DNA of 27,550 nt from a virus. Below are positions 11,722-20,258 of the stretch, one piece after another. The stretch's first letter is position 1. Every line of letters starts with the position of its first letter. Location: the IMG/VR virus record IMGVR_UViG_3300015371_001478, positions 1 through 27,550 of that record. One strand, given 5' to 3'. The notes under the pieces are model-generated. The model did no database searches. It worked only from the letters and a program-made list of their open reading frames with translations, and was not told where the DNA came from. The translations under genes and the position numbers were made by a program.

Positions 11722-11885
11722 CCCTCACCGTTGTGGACTGCACATGCAGCGAGCACGACGCCGACGACACCAAACGCGACAGGTACGGCGCCAACCTTCA
11801 CTCGCCTTACTGCCCGGTGGGCAGGGCCGAGCGTGAAGCTGGGAAGCCACTCGTCGCACCGTTCGGTACGAAGGAGAAGACGTGA
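11718..11885 (+). CDS. Hypothetical small protein, 55 aa
   Basis: The ATG at 11718 follows GAGGAGGT and overlaps the preceding stop. It contains CTCSEHD and SPYCPVGRAE, so C8, C10, H13 and C33 could bind a metal ion, but the spacing matches no family I know. Basic at the C-terminus. Part of the coupled post-integrase group. Confidence 0.65.
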   Translation: MTLTVVDCTCSEHDADDTKRDRYGANLHSPYCPVGRAEREAGKPLVAPFGTKEKT

Positions 11886-12001
11886 GCAGGAAGGGTCACT
11901 ACCTGTCGGCGATCCCTGCCTTCCTGATGCTGTTCTTCTGGCTGGCGATGATGCTGATCATCGTGGTCGCCGTCGTGCTCGCGATTGCGGGGGCGCTGTG
12001 A
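11882..12001 (+). CDS. 39-aa single-span membrane peptide
   Basis: The GTG at 11882 overlaps the previous stop and the TGA overlaps the next GTG. After a short basic start (SRKGHY) the rest is a long hydrophobic helix (IPAFLMLFFWLAMMLIIVVA and onward) extending to the C-terminus. Orientation by the positive-inside rule would leave the N-terminus in the cytoplasm. A holin is possible, but it is far from the endolysin gene; superinfection or membrane-modulating roles are equally possible. Confidence 0.55.
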   Translation: MSRKGHYLSAIPAFLMLFFWLAMMLIIVVAVVLAIAGAL

Positions 12002-12864
12002 CCGCCGACGACGTGATCGAGCTGCGCAACACCTGGCGCTCCTACAACTACGCCGCCATGCTGCCGGAGGCGATCGTGCTCGCCACGAGCGACTGGATCG
12101 CCTACGTGATGGCGATGATGTCGGCACTCCCGGACGATCCCAACATCACCTACCCCTCCGAGGAGGAGATCAACTGGGCCTGGCCGGACGGCGTGTTGAT
12201 CGTCCCGGCCGAGCCTGTCGATCTCGACCACACGATCATCAGCAAGGACACGCTGGCGGGCGGAAGGACGAACACACCCCCGCATCACGAGCATCAGGCG
12301 ATGGCTGGACTGGTGGTCGCCCCGCTCACGGAGGTGGCGACATCCACACGCCATGACTACGTGCCGGACAACATGCGCCCAGCCAGGGACGGGGAGCGCC
12401 CGGAACTGATGTCGGTCCACCCCACGCTGTTCATCGGCTCTACCCCGTCGGATGTCGTGACCGGCTTCTGGCTGCCGGGTGGGGTGACCCACTCGATGAC
12501 CGGCACACCGATCGCGGAGTCGACGAAGTTCGTCATCGCCGCCGTGACCGCGCTCGGGCACAGGCTCACCCGCCTCGACGACCCGACCACCCGTGGACGC
12601 GGTGAGCGCCGCCGTATGGAGCGCGAGCTGCCGGGCTTGCGAATGCTCTCGCTGGCGACGGGAGCCTCGCAGACGCTCGCTCAGGCCCAGCGGACGGTCG
12701 CCTGGTCGCACCGCTGGATGGTGCGCGGGCACTGGCGGCTGCAGCCCTACGGCGCGGAGCGCAAGCTGCGGCGTCTGAAGTGGATCGACCCCTACGTGAA
12801 GGGGCCGGAGGACAAGCCGCTCGACACGCGCTCGACGATCTGGCGGACGAGCGCGCCACACTAA
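11998..12864 (+). CDS. Conserved actinophage-type hypothetical protein, 288 aa
   Basis: The GTG at 11998 overlaps the membrane peptide stop. The protein has a helical N-terminal part, a mixed middle and a distinctive C-terminus: HRWMVRGHWRLQPYG followed by WIDPYVKGPEDKPL. A similar WxVxGHWRxQ...WIxPYxKGP pattern is known from proteins of actinobacteria and their phages, where the function is unknown to me. No catalytic motif is recognised. It is the last gene before the strand switch and is followed by two tandem terminator hairpins. Confidence 0.75.
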   Translation: MTADDVIELRNTWRSYNYAAMLPEAIVLATSDWIAYVMAMMSALPDDPNITYPSEEEINWAWPDGVLIVPAEPVDLDHTIISKDTLAGGRTNTPPHHEHQAMAGLVVAPLTEVATSTRHDYVPDNMRPARDGERPELMSVHPTLFIGSTPSDVVTGFWLPGGVTHSMTGTPIAESTKFVIAAVTALGHRLTRLDDPTTRGRGERRRMERELPGLRMLSLATGASQTLAQAQRTVAWSHRWMVRGHWRLQPYGAERKLRRLKWIDPYVKGPEDKPLDTRSTIWRTSAPH

Positions 12865-12865
12865 A

Positions 12866-12898
12866 CTGAGGGGCCGCCTGCCAGGGGTGGCCCCTCAG
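12866..12898 (+). terminator. Strong stem-loop after the rightward operon
   Basis: CTGAGGGGCC (12866-12875) pairs perfectly with GGCCCCTCAG (12889-12898), with a smaller internal stem in the 13-base loop. It starts two bases after the TAA stop. It lacks a T-tract but is backed by the canonical terminator at 13024. Confidence 0.65.
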
Positions 12899-13023
12899 CT
12901 TCCCATACCACCCAGCTCGGGACACGAGGTGTCCGCGAGGCAGGCGAGCGACTCGGTCGCCACTTCCTTTTGCGGAGAAGCCCCGAGGCGCGGCCGGGAC
13001 CCTAACACCATCGAGCAGGCAAC

Positions 13024-13049
13024 AGGGCGTCCTTCGGGGCGCCCTTTTT
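13024..13049 (+). terminator. Canonical intrinsic terminator (TTCG tetraloop)
   Basis: AGGGCGTCC (13024-13032) pairs with GGGCGCCCT (13037-13045) around TTCG, with one T-G pair, followed by five T residues counting the stem end. This is a textbook rho-independent terminator for rightward transcription. Confidence 0.9.
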
Positions 13050-13058
13050 CTGTGCTCT

Positions 13059-13265
13059 GGGGTCAGGGGTCAGGGTCATTTCCTGACCCCAATGGCCTTT
13101 TTCCCTGACCCTTTTGACGTTTTCCCTGCTCACAGCGTCGGAGAGAAACACTTGCGCAGTAGCGTAGTACCAGTGTTTAAGCCAAATCTGGGCAAGGGTC
13201 AGGGAGCTAACTTGGCTTTGTTGAGCGATAACGCCTAGTGTCATGCTGACAGACTTCCTGACCCC
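13059..13265. repeat. Cluster of six GGGTCAGG-type motifs, candidate attP or control region
   Basis: GGGTCAGG or its complement occurs at 13059-13067, 13066-13074 (tandem), 13082-13090, 13104-13111, 13196-13204 and 13257-13265, three in each direction. Single further copies lie at 9297-9304 and 9986-9994, beside the integration genes. Between 13112 and 13256 the sequence is AT-richer than its surroundings and carries two inverted repeats. Multiple directly and inversely repeated short sites around an AT-rich core fit the arm sites and core of a tyrosine-integrase attP, but a partition or regulatory locus is possible. Confidence 0.5.
13146..13218. repeat. Two adjacent inverted repeats in the candidate attP core
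   Basis: AAACACT (13146-13152) with AGTGTTT (13172-13178), and directly abutting it AAGCCAA (13179-13185) with TTGGCTT (13212-13218); all arms are perfect 7-mers. Integrase core sites are typically short inverted repeats of this size flanking a 7-bp exchange region, but the spacers here (19 and 26 bp) are longer than the usual overlap. Confidence 0.5.
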
Positions 13266-13278
13266 AAGCAGGCCGAAG

Positions 13279-13312
13279 CGCGCCCCCCCTGATGCGGCTC
13301 AGAGGGGGCGCG
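13279..13312 (-). terminator. Terminator hairpin for the leftward virion operon
   Basis: CGCGCCCCC (13279-13287) pairs with GGGGGCGCG (13304-13312), 31 bp beyond the last leftward stop codon (13343-13345). Reading leftward, the stem is followed by CTTCGGCCTGCTT, not a true T-tract, so efficiency is unclear, but position and 9-bp GC-rich stem support it. Confidence 0.6.
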
Positions 13313-13342
13313 TGGTGTCCGCCGGGGGTGGGAGGGGCGGGA

Positions 13343-14434
13343 CTATCCGTAGCGGCGAGCGCCGACGAAGTCCGAGCGCGACGAGAGGTCGCTGATCCTG
13401 ACCTCAGCACCCGTGTGCGGAGCCTCGATGAACTTGCCCCCACCCATGTAGATCCCGACATGCTCAGGACCACGACTGCCCATGTTGAAGAACACGGCGT
13501 CGCCGGGACGCAGGCTCTCGGCCGGGACACGCTGGCCCATCTTGAACTGGTCGTAGGTGACACGCGGGATCGCGACGCCCTGCTGGCTGTAGGCGTACTG
13601 CAGAAGCGACGAGCAGTCGAAGCCCTTGATGTTCGCACCCTGGGCGAAGCCGGTGCTCGGCCCGCCCGGCCCGCCACCACCCCACGAGTACGGCGTACCC
13701 AGCCACTTCTGCGCTGCCGCGACCACGTTGGCCGTACCCGCAGTCGCCGGTAGGCCCGGCGTGCTCGGAGGCGCGGGAGGCTGCGAGCTTGGTGTCGCGG
13801 GCACCGAGAGATCCGAGTTGGGAAGCGGCAGCGTTTTCGGCTGCAGAAACTTGGGCACGTTCGACACAGCCAGGTCGGACTGCTTGAAGAGCGAGTTCAT
13901 CAGCGCCTTCGTCCCGCCGCCCTGGACCAGCGGCTGCAGCAGATCGTTGTAGCCGGGCTGGTTGAGACCGGGGATCTTCATCGAGGGCATCGCGTTCGGT
14001 AGCGCCTGGGGGAGCGCGGCGGCTCCCACCCCAGAGGCAGCAGGGGGGGTCGCTTGCACCGAGGTGGGCTGGCCGCCGTAGCTCGCCCAGGCTCGTGCCG
14101 CCTCACCTGTCGGATCGGCGGGACGCTCAAACCGATGCACGATGTTGTAGACCGCCTCACGCCCGCTCATCCCGCAAGCGACCCCGGCGATCTGGTCCAG
14201 GGCGTAGTTGATCCCGGCCGGACTCTGCGCCCACGCCTGAGAGGCTGCCGCGCTTCCCCGTGGTGCGTGCGACGGATAGGCGCCCCCGTAGTGGAGCTGG
14301 AACGGGCCGAACGAGGTGTTGTTGTCTCCGATCCCGCCGCCGAGACCCTCCTGCCCTGCGACCGCGAGCACCGCACGCGGGTCGAGCTGACGGGCGCGTG
14401 AGCCTTGCCGGATCAGGTCGACGATGGATGCCAT
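13343..14434 (-). CDS. Virion peptidoglycan hydrolase: lysozyme-like domain plus NlpC/P60, 363 aa
   Basis: The ATG at 14434 overlaps the upstream stop by one base. Residues 1-120 look like a soluble-transglycosylase/lysozyme-like domain, with a candidate catalytic Glu in GQEG (E29) and the GPFQLHYGGAYP segment. A Pro/Ser/Ala-rich linker (about 125-232) leads to an NlpC/P60 domain: WLGTPYSWGG, FDCSSL with nucleophile C274, RPGDAVFF, PEHVGIYMG with H325, and H340. NlpC/P60 enzymes cleave peptide bonds in cell-wall stem peptides and the first domain would cut glycan strands. As the last gene after the internal proteins it is best seen as the virion-carried lysin that opens the wall during DNA entry, separate from the endolysin at 24433-25248. 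Confidence 0.85.
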   Translation of the reverse strand: MASIVDLIRQGSRARQLDPRAVLAVAGQEGLGGGIGDNNTSFGPFQLHYGGAYPSHAPRGSAAASQAWAQSPAGINYALDQIAGVACGMSGREAVYNIVHRFERPADPTGEAARAWASYGGQPTSVQATPPAASGVGAAALPQALPNAMPSMKIPGLNQPGYNDLLQPLVQGGGTKALMNSLFKQSDLAVSNVPKFLQPKTLPLPNSDLSVPATPSSQPPAPPSTPGLPATAGTANVVAAAQKWLGTPYSWGGGGPGGPSTGFAQGANIKGFDCSSLLQYAYSQQGVAIPRVTYDQFKMGQRVPAESLRPGDAVFFNMGSRGPEHVGIYMGGGKFIEAPHTGAEVRISDLSSRSDFVGARRYG

Positions 14435-15294
14435 CAGCGGGCCTTGACGTGGGCGCGGGCCATCGTCCCGAGCAGACCACGCAGGTCGGCGGGGGTGTAG
14501 AAGCCGGACGGCGGCTTGCCGCCGCCGAGACGACCGAACAGGTTCGTCGGCGGGCCGTTGAGCAGCGGGGTGGTGTGGATCATCGGCCCCTTCGGGAAGT
14601 CGGCGGGCGTGCTCAGGATCCTCGGCCCGGTCGGCATCGGCATCGGCGTCGTGAAGGTGGTCGGACCCTTCTGACCGGCGCCCTTGCGGCGGATCGACCC
14701 CTGGTCGCCGTAGATCGACTCAAGGAGCTGGGAGATTTGCTCCGGCGAGAAGCCCTGTAGTTGCCCCAGGTCACGCAGGATCCCGCCCGAGCCGCCCTCC
14801 TGCCCCTGTAGGACCTCCGGGATGTTGACCAGCGAGAAGTCGCCAGGCTCCCCCGTGTGTCCGCCTGTGATGCGCGGCCTGCCCGGTGTCTTGCCCTGCT
14901 TGGGGACGGGCACACCGCCCTCCCAGCCGCCGATGACCCGTCCCGGCGGCTCCGTTACTCGCGGGTCGTCGCTCTCCAGCGTCGGACGTCCCTTACCTGC
15001 CGGGTTGCCGCCGCCGTAGTCGAGCCAGTCCTGGAGCGCGTTCGTTACCTCCTGGCCGTAGGTCGGTGGCTCCGACTGGGCGCGGTACTTCGCCCCCTGC
15101 AGCTCGCTGTGCAGCTCGTTGCGCAGCTCGCCCAGCTTCCTCGGGTTGTCCCAGCTCCTGCCGATCCGGGCGTCGTACTCGTCGGCGACCTCGGAGTCGA
15201 GGTCGGCGAGTTCGGCGAACAGGTCGGCGATCTTGCGCTGAAGCGGGTTGTGGCGGCTCCTCGCTCTCCAGTCCTTCCTCTCCGGCGTCGACAT
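14434..15294 (-). CDS. Probable virion-associated protein, 286 aa
   Basis: The ATG at 15294 has AGGAGGAG just upstream. The N-terminal 90 residues are charged and helical (LQRKIADLFAELADLDSEVA); the remainder is Pro/Gly/Thr-rich and of low complexity, with the repeated-looking segments GPTTFTTPMP, GPRILSTPADF and GPMIHTTPLL, each about 18 residues apart, suggesting three copies of a short extended repeat. I recognise no family. Lying between the large internal protein and the virion lysin, it is probably packaged in the virion or helps assembly. Confidence 0.7.
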   Translation of the reverse strand: MSTPERKDWRARSRHNPLQRKIADLFAELADLDSEVADEYDARIGRSWDNPRKLGELRNELHSELQGAKYRAQSEPPTYGQEVTNALQDWLDYGGGNPAGKGRPTLESDDPRVTEPPGRVIGGWEGGVPVPKQGKTPGRPRITGGHTGEPGDFSLVNIPEVLQGQEGGSGGILRDLGQLQGFSPEQISQLLESIYGDQGSIRRKGAGQKGPTTFTTPMPMPTGPRILSTPADFPKGPMIHTTPLLNGPPTNLFGRLGGGKPPSGFYTPADLRGLLGTMARAHVKAR

Positions 15295-15303
15295 CGGCTC
15301 CTC

Positions 15304-18300
15304 CTACTGTCCCGCCGCCCAGTATGTCCCGGCGACGAAGGGGTTGTACTCCTTGATCGGCGCCCCGGCCCACGCCTCCCAGGCTGTCAGCGGGCCACGG
15401 TTCGGGTAGAGGTTCGACGGCCCCCTCGGATGAAGCTGCGCAAGCGGCGGGAGGCCCTGCACGATCGTCGAGAGCATCGTCCCGATCAGGTCCTGTGCCG
15501 AGACCGCCCTGGTCGTGCCGCCCGGCGCCGAGGCGAGATCCTTGAACGTCTCCATCGCACCAATGATGAACGGGTTCATCCCGAGCGAGGTGATGTCCGC
15601 CCTCGCGCCACGGCTGAGCTGGTTGAGCGTCGCCCACGGGTTGATCGACTGCGTCGCGAGCACGCGCTTGGTGCCGCCCGGTCCTGCCCCGAGCGGGAGC
15701 GCACCCTGTAGGTAGCTCGGCACGCCGCCGAGGATGCCCGCGTGGTTGGCTGCCGTCTCCGCGCCGATGCGTCCGAGCTGCACGAGGATCTGGGCGCGTG
15801 CCGGGTTGTCGATCGCGAGGTACATGCTCGTCGAGAGGATCGCCCGATACCAGGCGTAGAACGGGAACACGTTGCGCAGGGCGTTGCGCTCGACCGGCGA
15901 GAGCCGCGTGTAGTTGCCGAGCGCGTGGTCGACCTGCTGGCTGATCATGCGCTGGAACTTCTCCCCGCCCTCGCCCGCGTGCAGCTTGCGTGCGGCGGCG
16001 ATGAAGTTGCGCGTCTCCTTCGGCATCGAGCTGTAGACGGCCTTGAACTCCGGCGAGCGGCGGATGAAGTTGCGGATCAGCCCTCGGCGGAACTTCTCCT
16101 CGGCGATCAGCGAGGTCTTCTCGGGCAGCCACCCGGTCGTCGTCTCCCAGGCCCTGCCCGCCCTGCCCGTCGCGCCGCGCAGCAGACCCTCGGTCGAGGG
16201 CGACTGCGTCTTGCCGAACGTGCCAGAGATGTGCTCGGGGTACTGCTCGGTGTAGAAGTCCGGCCGCTCCACCGTGGGCGTCTCGCCCGTCACGAGCGGA
16301 GGCGGCTCGCGCGGCGGGGCCTCGGTGAGCGCTGCCCCGGCGGGCCGCTCGCGCACCGCGAGCGCCTTACCCTTGGCGACCGGGATCTCCTCGCCGGGGA
16401 AGAACTCGGCGGCGAGGGAAGCACGTACGTCGTCGGGCACGACGGCGTCGGCGAGCAGTTGCTTCATCACCCGGTCGGGGTGGCTCTCGCGCAGTGCCAT
16501 GAACAGATCGCGGGCCGCTCCGGTGCCGCCGGTCTTCATCGCGTACATGAGGCTGTTGCCGATCAGGTTGTTGACGAAGAACGCGGGCCGCAGTCCGAGC
16601 AGCGCTGCACGCCAGATCCGCAGCGGCCGACGCGCCCACTGGTACATGAAGTCGCTCATGCGCGTGAACTCGCCCGTGGCCGCACGCGCCATGTGCTTGG
16701 GCACGAGGTAGTAGTGCCCGGCCTCGTCGGTGTAGGCGTGCGCCAGCTCCTTGGTCGTCCAGCCCTCGTTCACGAGCACCGAGTCCTGCAGGTCCTCGGG
16801 GTTGGGGATGTCCTGAGACTCGTAGTACATGCCCGGCCCCTCCTCGCGCTCGCCCCGCACGGAGAAGGGGACCTTCTGCTTGCCGTAGCTGACCGGGTCG
16901 GGGCGCCGTCCCGACTCGTAGCGGGACAGCTCGATCTTGAGCTTGCGCAGCTTCTCGGCGTTGTCGAAGTTGGGGAAGCGCCTGTTGCGCTCCTCGGCCT
17001 TTTGCACCTGGACGCGCAGCGCGTCCGACTTGCGGGTCGGGGTGCTCGTGCGCAGGAAGTCCCAGCCGGGCGGGGGCTGCCCGCTCTTGTGCGCCGCGTG
17101 CAGCTCGTCCCAGGTCATGCGCACCGCGCCGCGCTTGAGGCCCTCGTGGATCCCCCAGAACTTCAGCCACTTCACCCGGCGCAGAAACTCGGGGCCGAGC
17201 ACGTCATTGGCGAGGTCGAGCTTGCCTTCGGCAAACAGCTCACCCAGGTTCTCCTTGGTGGAGCCGAGTCGCTTCACCTCGGCCTTGCCACCCCCGACCT
17301 GCTGCATCGGGTGTGACCCACGCTGCCATGTCGACGAGGTGGTGTGCGGCAGGTAGTAGGGGTTGTCGTGCAGCGAGTCGACCGGGTGCCCCAGTGCTGC
17401 TGCGACCTGATCCTTGAAGCGGCCCGGCCGGTCAAGCTCGCTCTCGATGCTGAGCGCCCCGCGCTTCTTCAGCAGTTCGGCACCCTGCTGGGACAGCTCG
17501 CGCGCGTGCAGCTCGGCCGTCGCCATCTTCTCGCTGGGATTGCGCATCAGGTCGGCGACCTCGTCGGTCAGCTCGTCCCCGTTCTTGGTGCCCTCCCAGT
17601 AGCGCTTCAGGTTGACCGGATCGATGTCCATCGAGCGAGCCGAGAGCGCGATCCGCTCCTCCTTGGAGAGCTTGCCCCACGCCTTCTCGTAGCCGCGCAT
17701 CGGCGTCGCTTCCTGCAGGGCCTTGCGGATCGCCTTGTCGCTGGTCGCCCTGCCGTACGCCTTCTCCTCAAACTTCCCGAGCGGGCCGAAGTAGCCGGTC
17801 GCGCTCTTGGCTCGTGCGAAGTCGTCGAGGGCGCGGGTCATCTTGTGGACGGTCTGCTGTCGCAGCTTGACGATCGGCTTGTTGGAGGTGAGCCTCTCGA
17901 CGGTCGGCCCCTCGCCGGTCTTCATCGCAAGCGGGGAGCGGGTCACGAGCGTGCCACGCTCGCCCAGCTCGCCGAGCTTCGCCGCAGTCCCGGCGAACCC
18001 GGCGCCTCTGAGCGCGCCCACGACGGGAGCCGACGCACCGGCCGTCAGGCCGAGAGAGGCAACGGTGAGACCGTCGAGGATCGGCTGCAACGGATGGTCC
18101 CAGAGGTGCTGCAGGATGTCGTGGCCGTAATAGTCCTCGTACTGCTTCACGATCCCGGTGACGTACTTGCCGAGGTCCTCCGGGTGCGTGGCCGCCGTCT
18201 TGCCGATCGCATAGAGGCCGAGCGGGAACTGCACGGCCGCCTCTCCGACGTCCTTGGCAAGGTTCTCGATCGGCTGGGTGGCAACGTCGGCGACATGGAC

Positions 18301-18435
18301 GATGTCACCGAGGATTCCTCTCCCCTTCTTGGGCACGCCGCCACCAGGCACTCCGAACCCGCCGGAGCCGCCGAGCGTGAAGCCGCCGCCGGAGCCGAGC
18401 GTGAACCCGCCACCGCTGCCGAGTGTGAAGCTCAT
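15304..18435 (-). CDS. Large internal virion (ejection) protein candidate, 1043 aa
   Basis: The ATG at 18435 abuts the stop of the upstream gene. The N-terminus carries three tandem copies of FTLGSGGG-like octamers, then a Gly/Lys stretch. The body is mainly helical, with hydrophobic helices near residues 120-150 (ILDGLTVASLGLTAGASAPV) and in the C-terminal third. Around residue 855 is RNVFPFYAWYRA, a pattern I associate with very large phage internal proteins of podoviruses. The protein is the largest in the window and sits between other virion genes, as do the T7 gp15/gp16-type proteins that form the DNA ejection conduit. No catalytic motif is evident. Function inferred from size, composition and position. 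Confidence 0.75.
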   Translation of the reverse strand: MSFTLGSGGGFTLGSGGGFTLGGSGGFGVPGGGVPKKGRGILGDIVHVADVATQPIENLAKDVGEAAVQFPLGLYAIGKTAATHPEDLGKYVTGIVKQYEDYYGHDILQHLWDHPLQPILDGLTVASLGLTAGASAPVVGALRGAGFAGTAAKLGELGERGTLVTRSPLAMKTGEGPTVERLTSNKPIVKLRQQTVHKMTRALDDFARAKSATGYFGPLGKFEEKAYGRATSDKAIRKALQEATPMRGYEKAWGKLSKEERIALSARSMDIDPVNLKRYWEGTKNGDELTDEVADLMRNPSEKMATAELHARELSQQGAELLKKRGALSIESELDRPGRFKDQVAAALGHPVDSLHDNPYYLPHTTSSTWQRGSHPMQQVGGGKAEVKRLGSTKENLGELFAEGKLDLANDVLGPEFLRRVKWLKFWGIHEGLKRGAVRMTWDELHAAHKSGQPPPGWDFLRTSTPTRKSDALRVQVQKAEERNRRFPNFDNAEKLRKLKIELSRYESGRRPDPVSYGKQKVPFSVRGEREEGPGMYYESQDIPNPEDLQDSVLVNEGWTTKELAHAYTDEAGHYYLVPKHMARAATGEFTRMSDFMYQWARRPLRIWRAALLGLRPAFFVNNLIGNSLMYAMKTGGTGAARDLFMALRESHPDRVMKQLLADAVVPDDVRASLAAEFFPGEEIPVAKGKALAVRERPAGAALTEAPPREPPPLVTGETPTVERPDFYTEQYPEHISGTFGKTQSPSTEGLLRGATGRAGRAWETTTGWLPEKTSLIAEEKFRRGLIRNFIRRSPEFKAVYSSMPKETRNFIAAARKLHAGEGGEKFQRMISQQVDHALGNYTRLSPVERNALRNVFPFYAWYRAILSTSMYLAIDNPARAQILVQLGRIGAETAANHAGILGGVPSYLQGALPLGAGPGGTKRVLATQSINPWATLNQLSRGARADITSLGMNPFIIGAMETFKDLASAPGGTTRAVSAQDLIGTMLSTIVQGLPPLAQLHPRGPSNLYPNRGPLTAWEAWAGAPIKEYNPFVAGTYWAAGQ

Positions 18436-20253
18436 CTAGGGACGGGACCTTCCCGAGACCCTGCCGGGCACGCCCGCCAGCGTGCTCTTCTTGATCCACT
18501 CGCCGTCCTGCCACACATAGCCGGGGCCGGGCGGCTTGCGCCACTTCCCGTCGACCCACAAGTAGCCCTTGCCGGGCCTCGGGGTCTTGCCCGCGTCGGT
18601 GACGGGCTGCTCCGGCCCGTAGGCGGTCTCGCCCGTGCCCGGTGCCGTGGCGCCGTAGGAGCCGCCGGTCGCCGGATCGATGCCGACGGCCACCTGCATG
18701 ATCTGCTCGGGACTGAGACCGTAGGCGCTCGCGAGCGCGGTCACGCCCCACTGCTGCAGGTCGCCGCTGAGGTAGCCCCTGGCGGCGAAGTTCTGGAGCG
18801 CCTGCCGGATGTCCGCCTTCTCGACGACCGTCGCGCCCGTCTTCGGATCCGTGGTGCCCTTGACCAGCGCCTGAGCGTACTCGGCCATCGACCCCTGGAT
18901 CTTCAGCTTCAGCTCGGCGGTCATCGGCTTGGATGCGGCCGTGTACTTCTGGATCTTGCCGTTCCTGAGGATCGGGCGTCCGTACTCGTCGCTGATGTAG
19001 TGCATCGCGGCGCTCGCGTCCTTGTCGAACTTGCCCGGCTGCTTGGCGGCAATCGCCTTCATGTTCAGCGCCCGCTGCTGCAGCGTGAACATCTGGTTGT
19101 AGTGCTTCCTGGCGTCGTCGACCCGCTGCTGCTCGATGTCGAGCGAGCGGCCACGCTGGACAAGACTCCGGTTCTGCTGCTGAGCGGCGATCTTGCTCGT
19201 CCACGGGACGACCGCCGTCTGGTTCTTGTCCGTCCACACCCAGCCGCCCACCGGATCGCCCGTGTCCGGGTCGATGTGGGTGGCGGCGACCTGCTTCAGC
19301 CACCAGTCGCGCTTGTCCGCCGTCATCGTGCGCAGCACCTGCTTCTTCTGCAGCCACCAGTCGCGGGCCTGCTTGGTCTTTGCCATGTCGATCTGCGACT
19401 GAACCTGCCACCAGTTGCGGTTGGCCTGCAGCTTGGACTGCGCCATCTTGTCCTTGTTCAGCAGCCAGTTCTGGGACTGTGTGATCAGGGAGTCGATGTG
19501 CTGCTGGGTCGTCATGTTGTCCTGGCGCTGCGCCTGCAGGGCCTCCTGGAACAGCTCGGGGCGCTTGGCGACGATCGCGTTGCGCTCGGCCGCGCGCTGA
19601 TCCAGCGCCGCCTTGGCCTGGGAGATGTAGTCGCGGCTGATGTTGGCGATCTGGGCCTTGTCGGCCATCGCGCCGAACTGGGCCATGTCGGCAGCGGTCA
19701 GCGCCTGGTTGGCGAGCATCGTGCCGGGCTGGGTCACGCCCCCGTACTGGAGCGCCGACTGCAGCGCGGCTGCGTCGTAGCGGTCGACCTGACCGAGGCC
19801 GGGGCCGAGCGCCTTGGCGACCGCGTCCTGGCTTTGAGCCTGCTCTGCCTTCCAGTCGCTTGCGACCGCGCCCGTCAGCCCCGTGCCCAGGTTGCCGATC
19901 GTCTGCGCGGCCTGGTCGTAGGCGGTGCGGGCGTTCTCCGCGTACTGCGGGCCGAAGCTTCCGAGCGCGGCGGCCAGCCCGGCCGCACGGTTGGTGAGGT
20001 CGGCGTACTGCTTCTGCTCGGCCGCCGACATGATGTTGCTCTGCTTGACCGCCGAGTTGATCTGCGCGTCGACCTGCTGGTTGCTGATCGTGCGGAGCTG
20101 TTGCGGCGAGTAGAGGGTCGCCTTGGCGTTGGCGATCTGGGCGTCGTAGGGGGTCGTGATCGGGGCGACCGTCAGCGTGGTCTTCTTGGCCGGTGTCTTC
20201 ACGACGTTGTAGAGCGGTGAGTTGCCTCCGTAGAGGTACGGGCTGACGGCCAT
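18436..20253 (-). CDS. Internal virion protein candidate with Trp-periodic helix, 605 aa
   Basis: The ATG at 20253 is preceded by GGTGAGCTAG. Residues about 40-390 are almost all helical and Gln/Ala-rich. Within this, tryptophan recurs exactly every 18 residues four times (QNW, RNWW, RDWW, RDWW at about 283-337), which places it on one face of a helix. After about residue 545 the protein ends with two WXXGXW-like units, GYLWVDGKWRK and GYVWQDGEWIKK, repeats known in surface proteins. This composition fits an ejection protein that lines or crosses a membrane. No homologue is recognised by name. It is encoded between two other internal-protein candidates. Confidence 0.75.
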   Translation of the reverse strand: MAVSPYLYGGNSPLYNVVKTPAKKTTLTVAPITTPYDAQIANAKATLYSPQQLRTISNQQVDAQINSAVKQSNIMSAAEQKQYADLTNRAAGLAAALGSFGPQYAENARTAYDQAAQTIGNLGTGLTGAVASDWKAEQAQSQDAVAKALGPGLGQVDRYDAAALQSALQYGGVTQPGTMLANQALTAADMAQFGAMADKAQIANISRDYISQAKAALDQRAAERNAIVAKRPELFQEALQAQRQDNMTTQQHIDSLITQSQNWLLNKDKMAQSKLQANRNWWQVQSQIDMAKTKQARDWWLQKKQVLRTMTADKRDWWLKQVAATHIDPDTGDPVGGWVWTDKNQTAVVPWTSKIAAQQQNRSLVQRGRSLDIEQQRVDDARKHYNQMFTLQQRALNMKAIAAKQPGKFDKDASAAMHYISDEYGRPILRNGKIQKYTAASKPMTAELKLKIQGSMAEYAQALVKGTTDPKTGATVVEKADIRQALQNFAARGYLSGDLQQWGVTALASAYGLSPEQIMQVAVGIDPATGGSYGATAPGTGETAYGPEQPVTDAGKTPRPGKGYLWVDGKWRKPPGPGYVWQDGEWIKKSTLAGVPGRVSGRSRP

Positions 20254-20258
20254 CTAGC

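Noticed and set aside
13002-13244. An 80-codon leftward frame through the repeat cluster
   Set aside because: No ribosome-binding site, codons are made from the GGGTCAGG repeats and terminator, and it crosses a clear rightward terminator.
17344-20220. A 958-codon open frame on the + strand opposite the internal protein genes
   Set aside because: Long antisense frames are common in GC-rich coding DNA; its translation is Arg/Leu/Val-rich with no motif and no SD, while the minus-strand genes tile perfectly.
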